The notes under the pieces are model-generated. The model worked only from the letters and a program-made list of their open reading frames with translations, searched no databases and was not told where the DNA came from. Of a stretch of 64,000 nucleotides of DNA, positions 25,686-34,884 are shown one piece after another. The stretch covers positions 62,001-126,000 of the forward strand of contig NZ_FQZB01000010.1 of assembly GCF_900141845.1 (NCBI RefSeq), in the 5' to 3' direction. The translations under genes were made by a program, and so were the position numbers. Source of the stretch: Clostridium cavendishii DSM 21758 (GTDB lineage: Bacteria > Bacillota > Clostridia > Clostridiales > Clostridiaceae). Within the stretch, counting starts at the first letter, position 1. Every line of letters begins with the position of its first letter.

Positions 25686-26000
25686 TTATTTTTCTAAAAC
25701 TGGTTTTAAAACCTTTAATATGTTTTCAATTCTTCTTAACCCAAAATCTGCTGGTTTAACATTAAAAAATTCTATTCCTTTACTTGTTAAACTTTCTTTT
25801 ATTTTGCTTTCAAAAAGCACCATTTCTGGTGAAAGCAATACATAATCAACATTGTTTTCTTCCACTGTTTGATTATATTGATTTTCATCTGCAAATAGCC
25901 ATTCAATTGCTACATTATTTACATTTACATATTCAACTGCTGCTTTTTGAAACATTGTTGCTTGTCCAGTTTTCCTACATATCATTAATATTTTTTTCAT
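25686..26000 (-). CDS. PTS EIIB-like protein (lactose/cellobiose type), orphan
   Basis: A 104-residue protein with the fold signature of small EIIB(cellobiose) proteins: MKKILMIC at the N-terminus with the phospho-acceptor Cys at position 8, and VDYVLLSPEMV and KPADFGLRR later on. The loop after the cysteine reads RKTGQATM in place of the usual SAGMSTS, so phosphate handling may differ. No EIIA or EIIC gene is nearby. ATG at 26000 follows GAGAGGAA; the longer frame to 26033 lacks a site. It may be a regulatory relic or a stand-alone phosphocarrier. Confidence 0.75.
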   Translation of the reverse strand: MKKILMICRKTGQATMFQKAAVEYVNVNNVAIEWLFADENQYNQTVEENNVDYVLLSPEMVLFESKIKESLTSKGIEFFNVKPADFGLRRIENILKVLKPVLEK

Positions 26001-26375
26001 AAATTCAATTCCTCTCTTACTAATAAAATTCATTATTTGTTTTCTATATTATTATATCATTTTATAAAAAAATAAAAAAATTAACATTATATCAAAATAA
26101 TTCATTTATAGCTTATTTTTATACAAATTTAATATAAAATCTCTTATTATCTCACTTATCTTCTATCTATATGTCTAGACCAGTTGATTTTAAATTTTAA
26201 CATTTTATTTTTTCGAATTTTCTTTAAATTGTATTTAATTAAATATTTATGGTATACTAAATTATCGATTAGTTTATATTTGTATCTGTTGCTAAAATAT
26301 AATTAAAATTTCACTGTATATTGTGATAGATATAAGATTAAAATATTAATACCTAGACTTAAAGAGGTGAATTTT

Positions 26376-26702
26376 ATGAAAACATTTCAAAAATTAATTG
26401 AAGAAACATTAGATTGTGAAGATTTAGAGGAATTGGAGGCTGCAGCTGATCTATTTCAATTTGGTATCGAAAAAGGTTATTATAACAAGAGACATGTTTA
26501 TAAATTTAATGATGCATACTGGTCAGTAAAAAATAGACATTTAGCTCATGAACTAGGTAAGGAAATTAAAGCTTCTAAACCTGATATAGCCAACATAGTT
26601 GCTAATGCTCCTAACGATATAAAAGATGATAAGGAAAAGCTAAAAAGTTACGTTAATGGTCGTCTAAAAGCTCTTAAGGGAAAAATTCACGGAATAAAAT
26701 AA
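26376..26702 (+). CDS. Conserved small protein of unknown function, 108 residues
   Basis: A soluble protein with an acidic N-terminal helix (LIEETLDCEDLEELEAAADLF) and a basic C-terminus ending GRLKALKGKIHGIK. I do not recognise a family. The ATG at 26376 lies 6 bases after AGAGGTG. The GTG at 26367 is part of that ribosome binding site. A strong terminator follows directly. The 375 bases upstream hold only AT-rich sequence with no other gene. Confidence 0.7.
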   Translation: MKTFQKLIEETLDCEDLEELEAAADLFQFGIEKGYYNKRHVYKFNDAYWSVKNRHLAHELGKEIKASKPDIANIVANAPNDIKDDKEKLKSYVNGRLKALKGKIHGIK

Positions 26703-26707
26703 TTTAA

Positions 26708-26740
26708 TCCCCCGTTCATAAAATGGACGGGGGATTTTTT
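26708..26740 (+). terminator. Strong terminator
   Basis: TCCCCCGTTCAT and ATGGACGGGGGA form a GC-rich stem followed by TTTTTT. Confidence 0.93.
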
Positions 26741-26743
26741 AAT

Positions 26744-28405
26744 TTAAATTTTGTATATTCTAGCTTCGTATGGTCTTAAAACAAAACTCTTTAAAACATT
26801 GTGTTTTTTAATATCATAATTACTTAATATAAGTTTATTAAATTTTAATTCTATATTTTCATAAGTATATTTAGCTTCTTTAGAAGTTAAATTACATATT
26901 ATAATATACTTTTCCTCTCCAAATACTCTAGTATATGCATATACATTTTCATCATTCTCCATGATTAAATTATATTTACCATAAATTAATGCCTCATTAC
27001 TTTTTTTAAGACTTATTAACTTTTTATAATAATTAAATACTGATTTATCATCATTTATTTGAACCTCTAAATTTATCTCTTTATAATTAGGATTCACACC
27101 TATCCAAGGGGTTTTTTTGGAGAATCCTGCGTTTGTTTGCCCACTCCATTGCATAGGTGTACGTGAATTATCTCTAGATGTTGCCCAAATATTTTGCATA
27201 ATCTCTTCAATGGTCTTTCCACTTTTAAGCATCTCATTATACATATTTATACTTTTTACATCATTATATTCATCTATGGTGTTAAATTTGACATTTGTCA
27301 TACCTAATTCTTGTCCTTGATAAATAAAAGGTGTTCCTTTTTGCATAAAATACATAGTAGCTAATGCTGTAGCACTCTCCCTTAAATAAACTTCATCATC
27401 TCCCCAAGTCGAAGTAACTCTAGGAATATCATGATTTTCTATATAAAGTGCATTCCACCCATCCTTATCTAGTCCATTTTGCCACTTAGAAAGTATTTTC
27501 TTTAGATTTATTATATCTACTTTTTTATTTTTATCTGTAGACCATAAATTTAAATGTTCAAATTGAAAAACCATGTTGAATTTGCCGTTTTTCTCACCTA
27601 CCCAATCAAGAGCATGTTCAACCTTTACACCGTTTGCTTCTCCTACCGTCATAATGTCATATTTATCAAAAGTATTTTCTTTCAATTCCTTTAAATATTT
27701 GTGTATCCCTGGTACATTCATATGTTTTTCGAAACAAGAAACATATTTTAATTTTTTTGGATTCTCCATATCCTTTAAACCTTTTTCTTTATTTATATGA
27801 CTTATAGCATCTATTCTAAATCCATCTATACCTTTATTAAGCCACCAATTTATCATTTCATATAGAGCATTTCTCATTTCTTTATTTTCCCAATTTAGAT
27901 CTGGTTGTTTTCTAGAAAATAAATGTAAAAAATATTCCTTAGTTCTTTCATCAAATTCCCAAGCTGACCCTCCAAAAATACTTTCCCAATTATTTGGCTC
28001 TGCACCATATTTTCCATTTCTCCATATATACCAATCTCTTTTAGGACTATCTATAGATTTTCTAGATTCAACAAACCATTCATGTTCATCACTAGTATGA
28101 TTTATAACTAAATCTATTATAAGCTTCATTCCTCTTTTATGAACTTCCTCTAAAAGCTCATCCATATCCTCCATAGTACCAAACTCGTCCATTATGTCTT
28201 TATAATCACTTATATCGTAACCGTTGTCATCATTTGGCGATTTATACATAGGACAAATCCATATAACATCTATGCCTAAGTCCTCTAAATAGTCTAACTT
28301 CGATATTATTCCCTTAATATCACCTATTCCATCATTATTGGAATCCATAAAACTTCTTGGATATATTTGATAGGCAACTGCTTCTTTCCACCATATTTTT
28401 TTCAT
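26744..28405 (-). CDS. GH13 alpha-glucosidase (oligo-1,6-glucosidase-like)
   Basis: A 553-residue cytoplasmic GH13 enzyme, paralogous to the phosphotrehalase at 1957-3624. The catalytic residues are present: Asp in GFRIDAISHI (about 199), Glu in TVGEANG (about 257), Asp in ENHDIPR (about 326). The GEANG form and the lack of the VDYPNGEKW stretch favour an oligo-1,6-glucosidase or alpha-glucosidase that acts on isomaltose-like sugars. It is monocistronic. A perfect cre box 133 bases upstream of the start implies catabolite repression by CcpA. Substrate not certain. Confidence 0.88.
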   Translation of the reverse strand: MKKIWWKEAVAYQIYPRSFMDSNNDGIGDIKGIISKLDYLEDLGIDVIWICPMYKSPNDDNGYDISDYKDIMDEFGTMEDMDELLEEVHKRGMKLIIDLVINHTSDEHEWFVESRKSIDSPKRDWYIWRNGKYGAEPNNWESIFGGSAWEFDERTKEYFLHLFSRKQPDLNWENKEMRNALYEMINWWLNKGIDGFRIDAISHINKEKGLKDMENPKKLKYVSCFEKHMNVPGIHKYLKELKENTFDKYDIMTVGEANGVKVEHALDWVGEKNGKFNMVFQFEHLNLWSTDKNKKVDIINLKKILSKWQNGLDKDGWNALYIENHDIPRVTSTWGDDEVYLRESATALATMYFMQKGTPFIYQGQELGMTNVKFNTIDEYNDVKSINMYNEMLKSGKTIEEIMQNIWATSRDNSRTPMQWSGQTNAGFSKKTPWIGVNPNYKEINLEVQINDDKSVFNYYKKLISLKKSNEALIYGKYNLIMENDENVYAYTRVFGEEKYIIICNLTSKEAKYTYENIELKFNKLILSNYDIKKHNVLKSFVLRPYEARIYKI

Positions 28406-28537
28406 ATTCTACACTCCCAAACTCTTTAAATTTTCATTATCAATGCATCTTTTGCATTAATATATATTCCTCTAATTATCATTCTATGCAACTAAGCATT
28501 ATTTTTTTGTCTTTTTATGTAACTTATTTTACTATTT

Positions 28538-28552
28538 ATGCAACCGTTTGCT
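28538..28552. promoter_or_regulatory. cre box (CcpA site)
   Basis: ATGCAACCGTTTGCT matches the cre consensus WTGNAANCGNWNNCW at every fixed position. It could also serve a LacI-family repressor. Two imperfect TGCA...TGCA half-site pairs lie closer to the GH13 gene (about 28443-28459 and 28483-28498). Confidence 0.7.
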
Positions 28553-28620
28553 TTAATTATAGTTTATATTTTTATATAAATCAATAATAAAGTAATATTA
28601 GATTATTAAAGATAAGAAAC

Positions 28621-28671
28621 AAAAAAGTGAGTGTGTTAAAAATATATAATTTTAACACACTCACTTTTTTT
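28621..28671. terminator. Bidirectional terminator after SNF2 copy 2
   Basis: AAAAAAGTGAGTGTGTTAAA pairs perfectly with the downstream arm, with T-runs on both strands, immediately after the SNF2 stop codon. Confidence 0.9.
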
Positions 28672-28674
28672 GCT

Positions 28675-31600
28675 TTAATACGTAAATAAATCTTCTAATT
28701 CTTCTTCTGTTAGATTTGATATTATTAAATCTTGAGAATCATTTTTAGAAATAACATCTTCTATGATTTCTTTTTTCTTATTTTGAAGTTGTAATATTTT
28801 TTCTTCAATGGTTCCTTTAGCTACAAGTTTTATAACTTCAACATTACTTTTTTGACCTATCCTATGTACCCTATCAGTGGCTTGTTCTTCTACAGCAGGA
28901 TTCCACCATGGATCAAAATGTATAACTGTATCTGCCCCAGTTAAATTAAGTCCAAAGCCTCCGGCTTTAAGTGAAAGCAAAAATACTTCTCCACGCCCTT
29001 CATTAAATTCTTCAACAAGTCTATATCTTTCTTTGCTCTTTGTACTTCCATCTAAATACATATAATCTATGTCTTTATTTTTAAGTAAATTGGCAATTTC
29101 ATTAAGCACACCTATAAATTGTGAAAATATAAGTATTCTGTGTCCATTAGATATACATTCATCTAAAATATTATCTAATACTTCTAATTTACCACTACTT
29201 GCTGAATAATTTTCAAGCATCACACTAGGGCAGCTACAAATTTGTCTTAACCCAGTCATTGCAGATAATATATGTATTTTTCTATTTTTAATCCCATCGC
29301 TACTAGCAAGTACAGATAAATTATTTTTAGCCTTATTTACAAAATTGGCATAAGCTAGCTTTTGCTCCTCAGTCATATCTACTAATATTGTACTTTCTAT
29401 TTTTTCTGGTAAATCTTTAAGCACATCTTTTTTCAATCTTCGCATCATAAAAGGTGTAATATGCTTTTTTAAATCTCCCAAAACTTCTTTATTTCTTCCT
29501 ATAACTATAGGTTCTTCATATTTAGCATTAAATCTCTTTTGAGATAACAGATAACTTGGCATTATAAAATCAAATATAGACCATAATTCAACTAGCGAAT
29601 TTTCCATTGGGGTTCCTGTTAACGCAAATCTTGAATAAGCATTTATCTTTTTTACAGCTCTAGTATTTAAACTTCTAGGATTTTTTATTTGCTGTGCTTC
29701 ATCAATAAAGCAATAACTAAATTCTATATTTTGAAAATTACTTATATCATTTCTTATAACAGCATAAGAGGTTATTACAATGTCATAATCCGTAATAGCT
29801 TTTACTACTTCATCCCGCTCTCTTTTTGCTCCATAAATAACTAAAGTTTTAAGTTCTGGCGCGAATTTTTTTATTTCTCCTTCCCAATTATAAATCAATG
29901 AAGTTGGAGCTATTACTATAGCTGGCTTATTAGACTTTTTAATATTTTCCATTTCACTAACTATAAATGCTATTGCTTGAAGAGTCTTTCCAAGTCCCAT
30001 TTCATCTGCCAAAATTCCACCAAAACCCATAGTGGCTAAGGCTTTTATCCACTTTACACCAACCTTTTGATAACTTCTTAATGTTTTTTCTAATTTTTCT
30101 GGTAATATAACTTCTTTAGATTCTGAATTGTCCAGAGCATCTATCAATCTTCTATATTCTGCATTTTTCTTAACATAAAACATTTCATTTTCTTTTAAAT
30201 ATTGTTCAACATAAAAAGCATTATGCCTTGAAGAAACTAAATATCTATCTCTTTCAAACGAACTCTCTGTATCCATATATTTTATAAGTCTATTAACACT
30301 TATAAGTCCACCATCTCTAAGGTATATGAATTTTCCCTTCTCAGTTCTATAGTATGTTTCGTTATTTTCCATAGCATGAAATATATCTTTATATTCCCAC
30401 CTATTTACACCTTCTATATCAAAACTAAATTCAAGCATTCCCCTCTCTGTTATGCCTATATTAACGTTATACTCAGAAGGGTTATATAATTTAAGATTTT
30501 CTACTTCTTCTCCATATGTAACAGTAGCAAACTTACTTAAGCTATTGAAATAATAAAGCATAAATTCCATTATAGAATCTTCATCTTCCATTAAAAAATA
30601 ATTTCTAGTCATTTCAAAGCCCATATTTTTTATTACATTTATTATTGGCCTTTCCTTAGCTATCTGTCTATTTTTTATAAGTTCAGCTTTTTTAAATTTA
30701 TCACTACTAAATATATCAAACTCTACATCATCGTAAAGAAATTTAAGATTTACAGCTAAACCTGTTAACTTTTTCTCTAAATGTATAAAAGTTTTAAAAT
30801 ATTCATTTTCTTTTATAGCATTTAACTCTTTCTTTATAGAATCTTTATTATCATTTACTAAAACTTTAGCACTTATATCCTTTAACCTTGGTATAAAACT
30901 ATTTTCTATGTACTTTGTAGATTCTGTAAGTGTAATTATTGATTTTTTTTGTTCTGAGAACATTTTATGTAATGGTTTGTATAATTCTATCTGATTTTGA
31001 GAAGGTTCATATATATCTCCTTTATAGAAGTAGTACTTACCTTCATCTAGTAAATCTAAAGGAATTTCATCTATATGATTAAGCATAAAAACACCTTTAA
31101 AATCTTTATTAATAATAAATTCTAAAGGAATGTCTTCTTGTAACAATTTAGCTCTTTTATATGTTCCACCATTGTAATGAATTTTAAAATGTTTATCTTT
31201 TAAAAGCTTTATTATTTCATTAAATTCATCTAATTCAAGTTTCAACTCACTATCATTTAATGTGCTTCTTTTTCCTAAATTAGATGATATTATATCTAAA
31301 ATTTTAGTATCTCTTTCTTTGAATTCAAATATTTCTGGTGAATAAACAAAACCATCTTCACAACTTACTGAATAATTTTTGTATTTATATGAATTAAGAA
31401 AGTCTAGTATATTATCTACTTTATAAGACCTATTCTCTTCTAACTCTAAAGATATATATATATCTTTTCCTAAATTATTTATTATGAAATTATTCTTTAT
31501 TCTTATAACTTCTTTTTCATTTTCCTTGATTTCTTTTATGTTATTAGTATTTTTATCAGAATCCAAACCTGCTTCTAAATCCTCTACTCCCTCGTTATTT

Positions 31601-31950
31601 TTAGGTGTATAAGATACTTTTTCTTCATTATTAGATTTAGGCTTTAAATAAGTTAAAAAGGCTGCCACTATATGTTTGCACGCCTTTTTTCCTTTTAAAT
31701 TTATAAAATCAACACAATCGCATTTGAAATAATTTATATTACCTGATTTAAAATCCAATTCCATTTCTATATTGTTTCCAAATTTTTTATCTCTACCTTC
31801 ATATACAGTAGCAGTTATTTTTTCTATGTCGCTTGAAGTCTGTATCTTGCTTAAATCAGAAACTGATCCATAATCATATAAGCTTTCACCACGTTTAAGC
31901 ATTACAGTTCCAGTACACTTCTTTATCGATTTTTCAGTAAAAATTTCCAC
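28675..31950 (-). CDS. SWIM-SNF2 family ATPase/helicase (copy 2)
   Basis: A 1,091-residue paralogue of 22053-25286 with the same order of domains: SWIM finger CDCVDFINLKGKKACKH (about 74-90), a charged linker (about 110-150), an SNF2-associated middle region, and the helicase core with ADEMGLGKTLQAIAF, motif II FIDEAQQIKNP, LTGTPMENS, and the C-terminal DRVHRIGQKSNVEVIKLVAKGT. The motif II is DEAQ in both copies. Similarity between the two is strongest in the core and weak in the linker. It is monocistronic between a terminator and the divergent collagen gene. Confidence 0.93.
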   Translation of the reverse strand: MEIFTEKSIKKCTGTVMLKRGESLYDYGSVSDLSKIQTSSDIEKITATVYEGRDKKFGNNIEMELDFKSGNINYFKCDCVDFINLKGKKACKHIVAAFLTYLKPKSNNEEKVSYTPKNNEGVEDLEAGLDSDKNTNNIKEIKENEKEVIRIKNNFIINNLGKDIYISLELEENRSYKVDNILDFLNSYKYKNYSVSCEDGFVYSPEIFEFKERDTKILDIISSNLGKRSTLNDSELKLELDEFNEIIKLLKDKHFKIHYNGGTYKRAKLLQEDIPLEFIINKDFKGVFMLNHIDEIPLDLLDEGKYYFYKGDIYEPSQNQIELYKPLHKMFSEQKKSIITLTESTKYIENSFIPRLKDISAKVLVNDNKDSIKKELNAIKENEYFKTFIHLEKKLTGLAVNLKFLYDDVEFDIFSSDKFKKAELIKNRQIAKERPIINVIKNMGFEMTRNYFLMEDEDSIMEFMLYYFNSLSKFATVTYGEEVENLKLYNPSEYNVNIGITERGMLEFSFDIEGVNRWEYKDIFHAMENNETYYRTEKGKFIYLRDGGLISVNRLIKYMDTESSFERDRYLVSSRHNAFYVEQYLKENEMFYVKKNAEYRRLIDALDNSESKEVILPEKLEKTLRSYQKVGVKWIKALATMGFGGILADEMGLGKTLQAIAFIVSEMENIKKSNKPAIVIAPTSLIYNWEGEIKKFAPELKTLVIYGAKRERDEVVKAITDYDIVITSYAVIRNDISNFQNIEFSYCFIDEAQQIKNPRSLNTRAVKKINAYSRFALTGTPMENSLVELWSIFDFIMPSYLLSQKRFNAKYEEPIVIGRNKEVLGDLKKHITPFMMRRLKKDVLKDLPEKIESTILVDMTEEQKLAYANFVNKAKNNLSVLASSDGIKNRKIHILSAMTGLRQICSCPSVMLENYSASSGKLEVLDNILDECISNGHRILIFSQFIGVLNEIANLLKNKDIDYMYLDGSTKSKERYRLVEEFNEGRGEVFLLSLKAGGFGLNLTGADTVIHFDPWWNPAVEEQATDRVHRIGQKSNVEVIKLVAKGTIEEKILQLQNKKKEIIEDVISKNDSQDLIISNLTEEELEDLFTY

Positions 31951-32240
31951 TTCAATCTCCTAATTTTATATATTATTTTGCGTTTATCATACTTTCAATG
32001 ATAACAAACTATTATGTTTTTGTTAAGCTTTAATTTATTATATTTTTTATCATTAATATTTTTTAATGTAAGGTAAAATTATAGTTTTTTTAAGCTTTAA
32101 AATTACAAGCCAATATTATTTTGCAAACTTTGACTTTTTTTACAATTCAAAGTAACAAATAAAATTTATATTAATACTATATATTGTATGATGAAATTGT
32201 AAATTTATTATATTTCTTACTTTTACAGGAGGTGCGTATT

Positions 32241-34814
32241 TTGGACTCTACTCGTATATCTATTAAAAATGATACTTTTATATCTAACTACTATTCAAGC
32301 TCAAATTTTAGTAAGCTAGAATACTTAATAGTTGGTGACAATACTATTAAAAATACTATCAACGATACACTTATATCTTTACTAAAATTTGATTTATCCT
32401 CTATTGATGACTGTGACAAAATTATAAAAGCAGAATTATTTTTATACCTAAAAGCTACTCATTGTTCTGGAACTTCAAGTAAATTCAAACTAAATGTATA
32501 TAAAAACCTTGAAGACTTTGATTACAACACAGTAACATGGGCTAGCGCTCCTCAGGTTGAAAAGACCAAATACTCTGCTTCTATCTTAACATCTGATATA
32601 AATGAATATGTATCAATAGACATTACAGATTTAGTTAAGGATTGGTCACACAACTTATATACAAACTATGGCATAAGCTTAATTGGTGCATCCGCTAGAG
32701 AATCAATAACATTTTCTTCTAGCAGAGATGAATATACTCCATATTTAGTAGTTCACTATGAAGATTCTACTCCATGTCCATGTCCACCAATTTGTCCTCC
32801 AGGTCCTAAAGGAGACAAAGGTGATAAGGGTGAAAAAGGTGAACCTGGTCATATGGGACCTCAAGGTCCTCAAGGAGATAGAGGTTGCCCTGGACATCAA
32901 GGCCCTCCAGGCCCTCAAGGTCCTCAAGGTCCTAAAGGAGAAAGAGGATGTGTTGGTCCTACAGGTCCTCAGGGTCCTAAGGGATGCCCTGGTCCTCAAG
33001 GTCCTAAAGGCGAAAAAGGTGAACGTGGTCCTCAAGGCCAACCAGGTCTTCAAGGTCCTCAGGGTGAAAATGGATTAGATGGTCATATGGGCCCTGTTGG
33101 CCCTAAAGGAGATAAAGGAGATCGTGGTTTAATGGGTCCTCAAGGTCCAACTGGTCCTCAAGGCCCTCAAGGAAAACCTGGACACAATGGTCCTCAAGGT
33201 CCTCAAGGTCCTCAAGGAGAGAGGGGTGTAACTGGTCCTCAAGGAATTCCTGGCTATCCTGGTCCTCAAGGTGAACATGGTTGTCCTGGTCCTCAAGGTC
33301 CAACTGGTCCTCAAGGTCCTAAAGGTGATCCTGGCTATCCTGGTCCTCAAGGAGAAAAAGGGGATAAAGGGGATAAAGGTGATAGAGGCCCTCATGGGGA
33401 ACCTGGATGCCCTGGTCCTAGAGGTGAAAAGGGAGAGAAAGGTGAAAAAGGAGAGAAAGGTGATAGAGGTCCTCATGGAGAACCTGGCTGTCATGGTCCT
33501 AGAGGTGAAAAAGGAGAACAAGGTGAAACGGGAGAAAAAGGTGAAAGAGGTCCTCATGGTCTACAAGGACTTCCTGGTCTTCCTGGCCCTCAAGGTCCTC
33601 AGGGTCCTCAAGGTCCTAAAGGTGAAAAAGGTGAAAGAGGACATCAAGGTGTACAGGGACTTCCTGGACTTCAAGGTCCTCAAGGTCCTCAGGGTATTAG
33701 AGGTATAACAGGTTCTCAAGGTCCTCAAGGCTTACCTGGTCTTCCTGGACTTCAAGGGGCACAAGGCCCTCAAGGTCCTAAAGGATGTACCGGACCTGAA
33801 GGTCCTCAAGGTCCTCAAGGTATACCTGGCCCTCAAGGCTTACCTGGTCATCGCGGTCCTCAAGGAGTACCTGGAATACAGGGTCCTATAGGTCCTACTG
33901 GTCCTAGAGGTACTACAGGATGTTGTGGTCATATGGGTCCTACAGGTCCTATGGGCCCTCAAGGTGAACATGGTTGTCGTGGCCCTCAAGGTATACCTGG
34001 TCCTCAAGGTCCTCAAGGCGAACACGGTTGTGAGGGGCCTAGAGGTTTTAGAGGTCCTACAGGCCCTCAAGGTCCTAAGGGTGAAAAAGGTGAGCCTGGT
34101 TGCCCTGGTCATGAAGGTCCTAAGGGTGAACGTGGATGTCCTGGTCCAAAAGGTGAACCTGGCTGCCCTGGTCCTAGAGGCCCTAAGGGTGAAAAAGGTG
34201 AACCTGGGTGCCCTGGCCCTCAAGGTGAACCTGGTTGTCCTGGTCCTCAAGGCGAACCTGGTTGCCCTGGTCCTAGAGGCCCTAAAGGCGAAAAAGGTGA
34301 ACCTGGGTGCCCTGGTCCAAAAGGTGAACCTGGGTGTCCTGGTCCTAGAGGTCCAAAAGGTGATGTAGGTCCTGAAGGTCCTCAAGGTCCATGCGGGTAT
34401 CCAAGTACTTCACAACATGGTCAATTCACAGATGCTGGAGGAGCTGGAGTTGTTTTATGTGACGGGCAATTAGTACCACTAGATACAGTAGCAATTAGTG
34501 GTAGTGATATTTATCATGAAGATAACTCAACTGAAATAAACCTTGCTGATGGTCATAGTTACTATGTTTCATATATTTTAAGAAGCATGCTTCCAAATAC
34601 CGAAAGTAATATAGCTGGTTTATTATTATTGAATAATTACTATGTAGTAGGTAGTTTTGTAAATTCTGGTTCTGCCTATGCTTGTGAGACTAGCGTTTCA
34701 ATTTCCGGTGGAGTTATAATAACTAGCGGCGGATTATTACAACTAGAATATAAGACAACAAGTGATTCTTCTAATGTTGTTACTGCTTCAATCTCTGTAA
34801 TTCAATTAGATTAG
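32241..34814 (+). CDS. Collagen-like surface protein with DNRLRE domain
   Basis: An 857-residue protein from TTG at 32241, which follows AGGAGGTG with a 6-base gap. Residues 1-177 form a DNRLRE-type beta domain (LISLLKFDLSSI, AELFLYLKA, WASAPQVEKT, DITDLVKDW). A Cys/Pro-rich hinge follows, then 178 uninterrupted G-X-Y triplets (about 188-721). The C-terminal 130 residues look like a BclA-type globular domain. Many triplets are GPQ, GPK, GEK or GCP. No signal peptide or LPXTG is seen, so a role as a spore-surface filament exported without a signal is possible, as for BclA homologues, but is inference. A strong terminator follows. Confidence 0.9.
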   Translation: MDSTRISIKNDTFISNYYSSSNFSKLEYLIVGDNTIKNTINDTLISLLKFDLSSIDDCDKIIKAELFLYLKATHCSGTSSKFKLNVYKNLEDFDYNTVTWASAPQVEKTKYSASILTSDINEYVSIDITDLVKDWSHNLYTNYGISLIGASARESITFSSSRDEYTPYLVVHYEDSTPCPCPPICPPGPKGDKGDKGEKGEPGHMGPQGPQGDRGCPGHQGPPGPQGPQGPKGERGCVGPTGPQGPKGCPGPQGPKGEKGERGPQGQPGLQGPQGENGLDGHMGPVGPKGDKGDRGLMGPQGPTGPQGPQGKPGHNGPQGPQGPQGERGVTGPQGIPGYPGPQGEHGCPGPQGPTGPQGPKGDPGYPGPQGEKGDKGDKGDRGPHGEPGCPGPRGEKGEKGEKGEKGDRGPHGEPGCHGPRGEKGEQGETGEKGERGPHGLQGLPGLPGPQGPQGPQGPKGEKGERGHQGVQGLPGLQGPQGPQGIRGITGSQGPQGLPGLPGLQGAQGPQGPKGCTGPEGPQGPQGIPGPQGLPGHRGPQGVPGIQGPIGPTGPRGTTGCCGHMGPTGPMGPQGEHGCRGPQGIPGPQGPQGEHGCEGPRGFRGPTGPQGPKGEKGEPGCPGHEGPKGERGCPGPKGEPGCPGPRGPKGEKGEPGCPGPQGEPGCPGPQGEPGCPGPRGPKGEKGEPGCPGPKGEPGCPGPRGPKGDVGPEGPQGPCGYPSTSQHGQFTDAGGAGVVLCDGQLVPLDTVAISGSDIYHEDNSTEINLADGHSYYVSYILRSMLPNTESNIAGLLLLNNYYVVGSFVNSGSAYACETSVSISGGVIITSGGLLQLEYKTTSDSSNVVTASISVIQLD
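32802..34403 (+). repeat. Collagen repeat array, 178 G-X-Y triplets
   Basis: Every ninth base from 32802 starts a Gly codon up to 34403. The DNA is a degenerate 9-base repeat, mostly GGTCCTCAA, with strong purine/pyrimidine strand bias and low similarity to the AT-rich surroundings. Confidence 0.95.
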
Positions 34815-34846
34815 GCTCAAATTATCTAAAAGAATTACCATTTTTA

Positions 34847-34879
34847 AAAGGGATTATCAATCAAGATAATCCCTTTTTT
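34847..34879 (+). terminator. Terminator after the collagen gene
   Basis: AAAGGGATTATC and GATAATCCCTTT form a 12-base stem followed by T-run. On the reverse strand it can end the convergent gene at 34885. Confidence 0.9.
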
Positions 34880-34884
34880 AATAT

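Noticed and set aside
26744..28405. A second phosphotrehalase
   Set aside because: The TreA-specific stretch VDYPNGEKW is missing and the acid/base motif is GEANG, so an oligo-1,6-glucosidase type is more likely.
22053..31950. A DISARM-like or other SNF2-based defence island
   Set aside because: No methylase, nuclease, phospholipase D or DUF1998-type gene lies next to either SNF2 gene; the neighbours are sugar and hypothetical genes.
32745..34385. Several long open frames on both strands across the collagen array
   Set aside because: They arise from the 9-base periodic codon pattern of the G-X-Y repeats, have no ribosome binding sites and encode low-complexity Leu/Val or Thr/Arg strings.
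32802..34403. Regular short repeats that might suggest a CRISPR or minisatellite array
   Set aside because: The 9-base period follows the reading frame and encodes G-X-Y triplets; there are no unique spacers.
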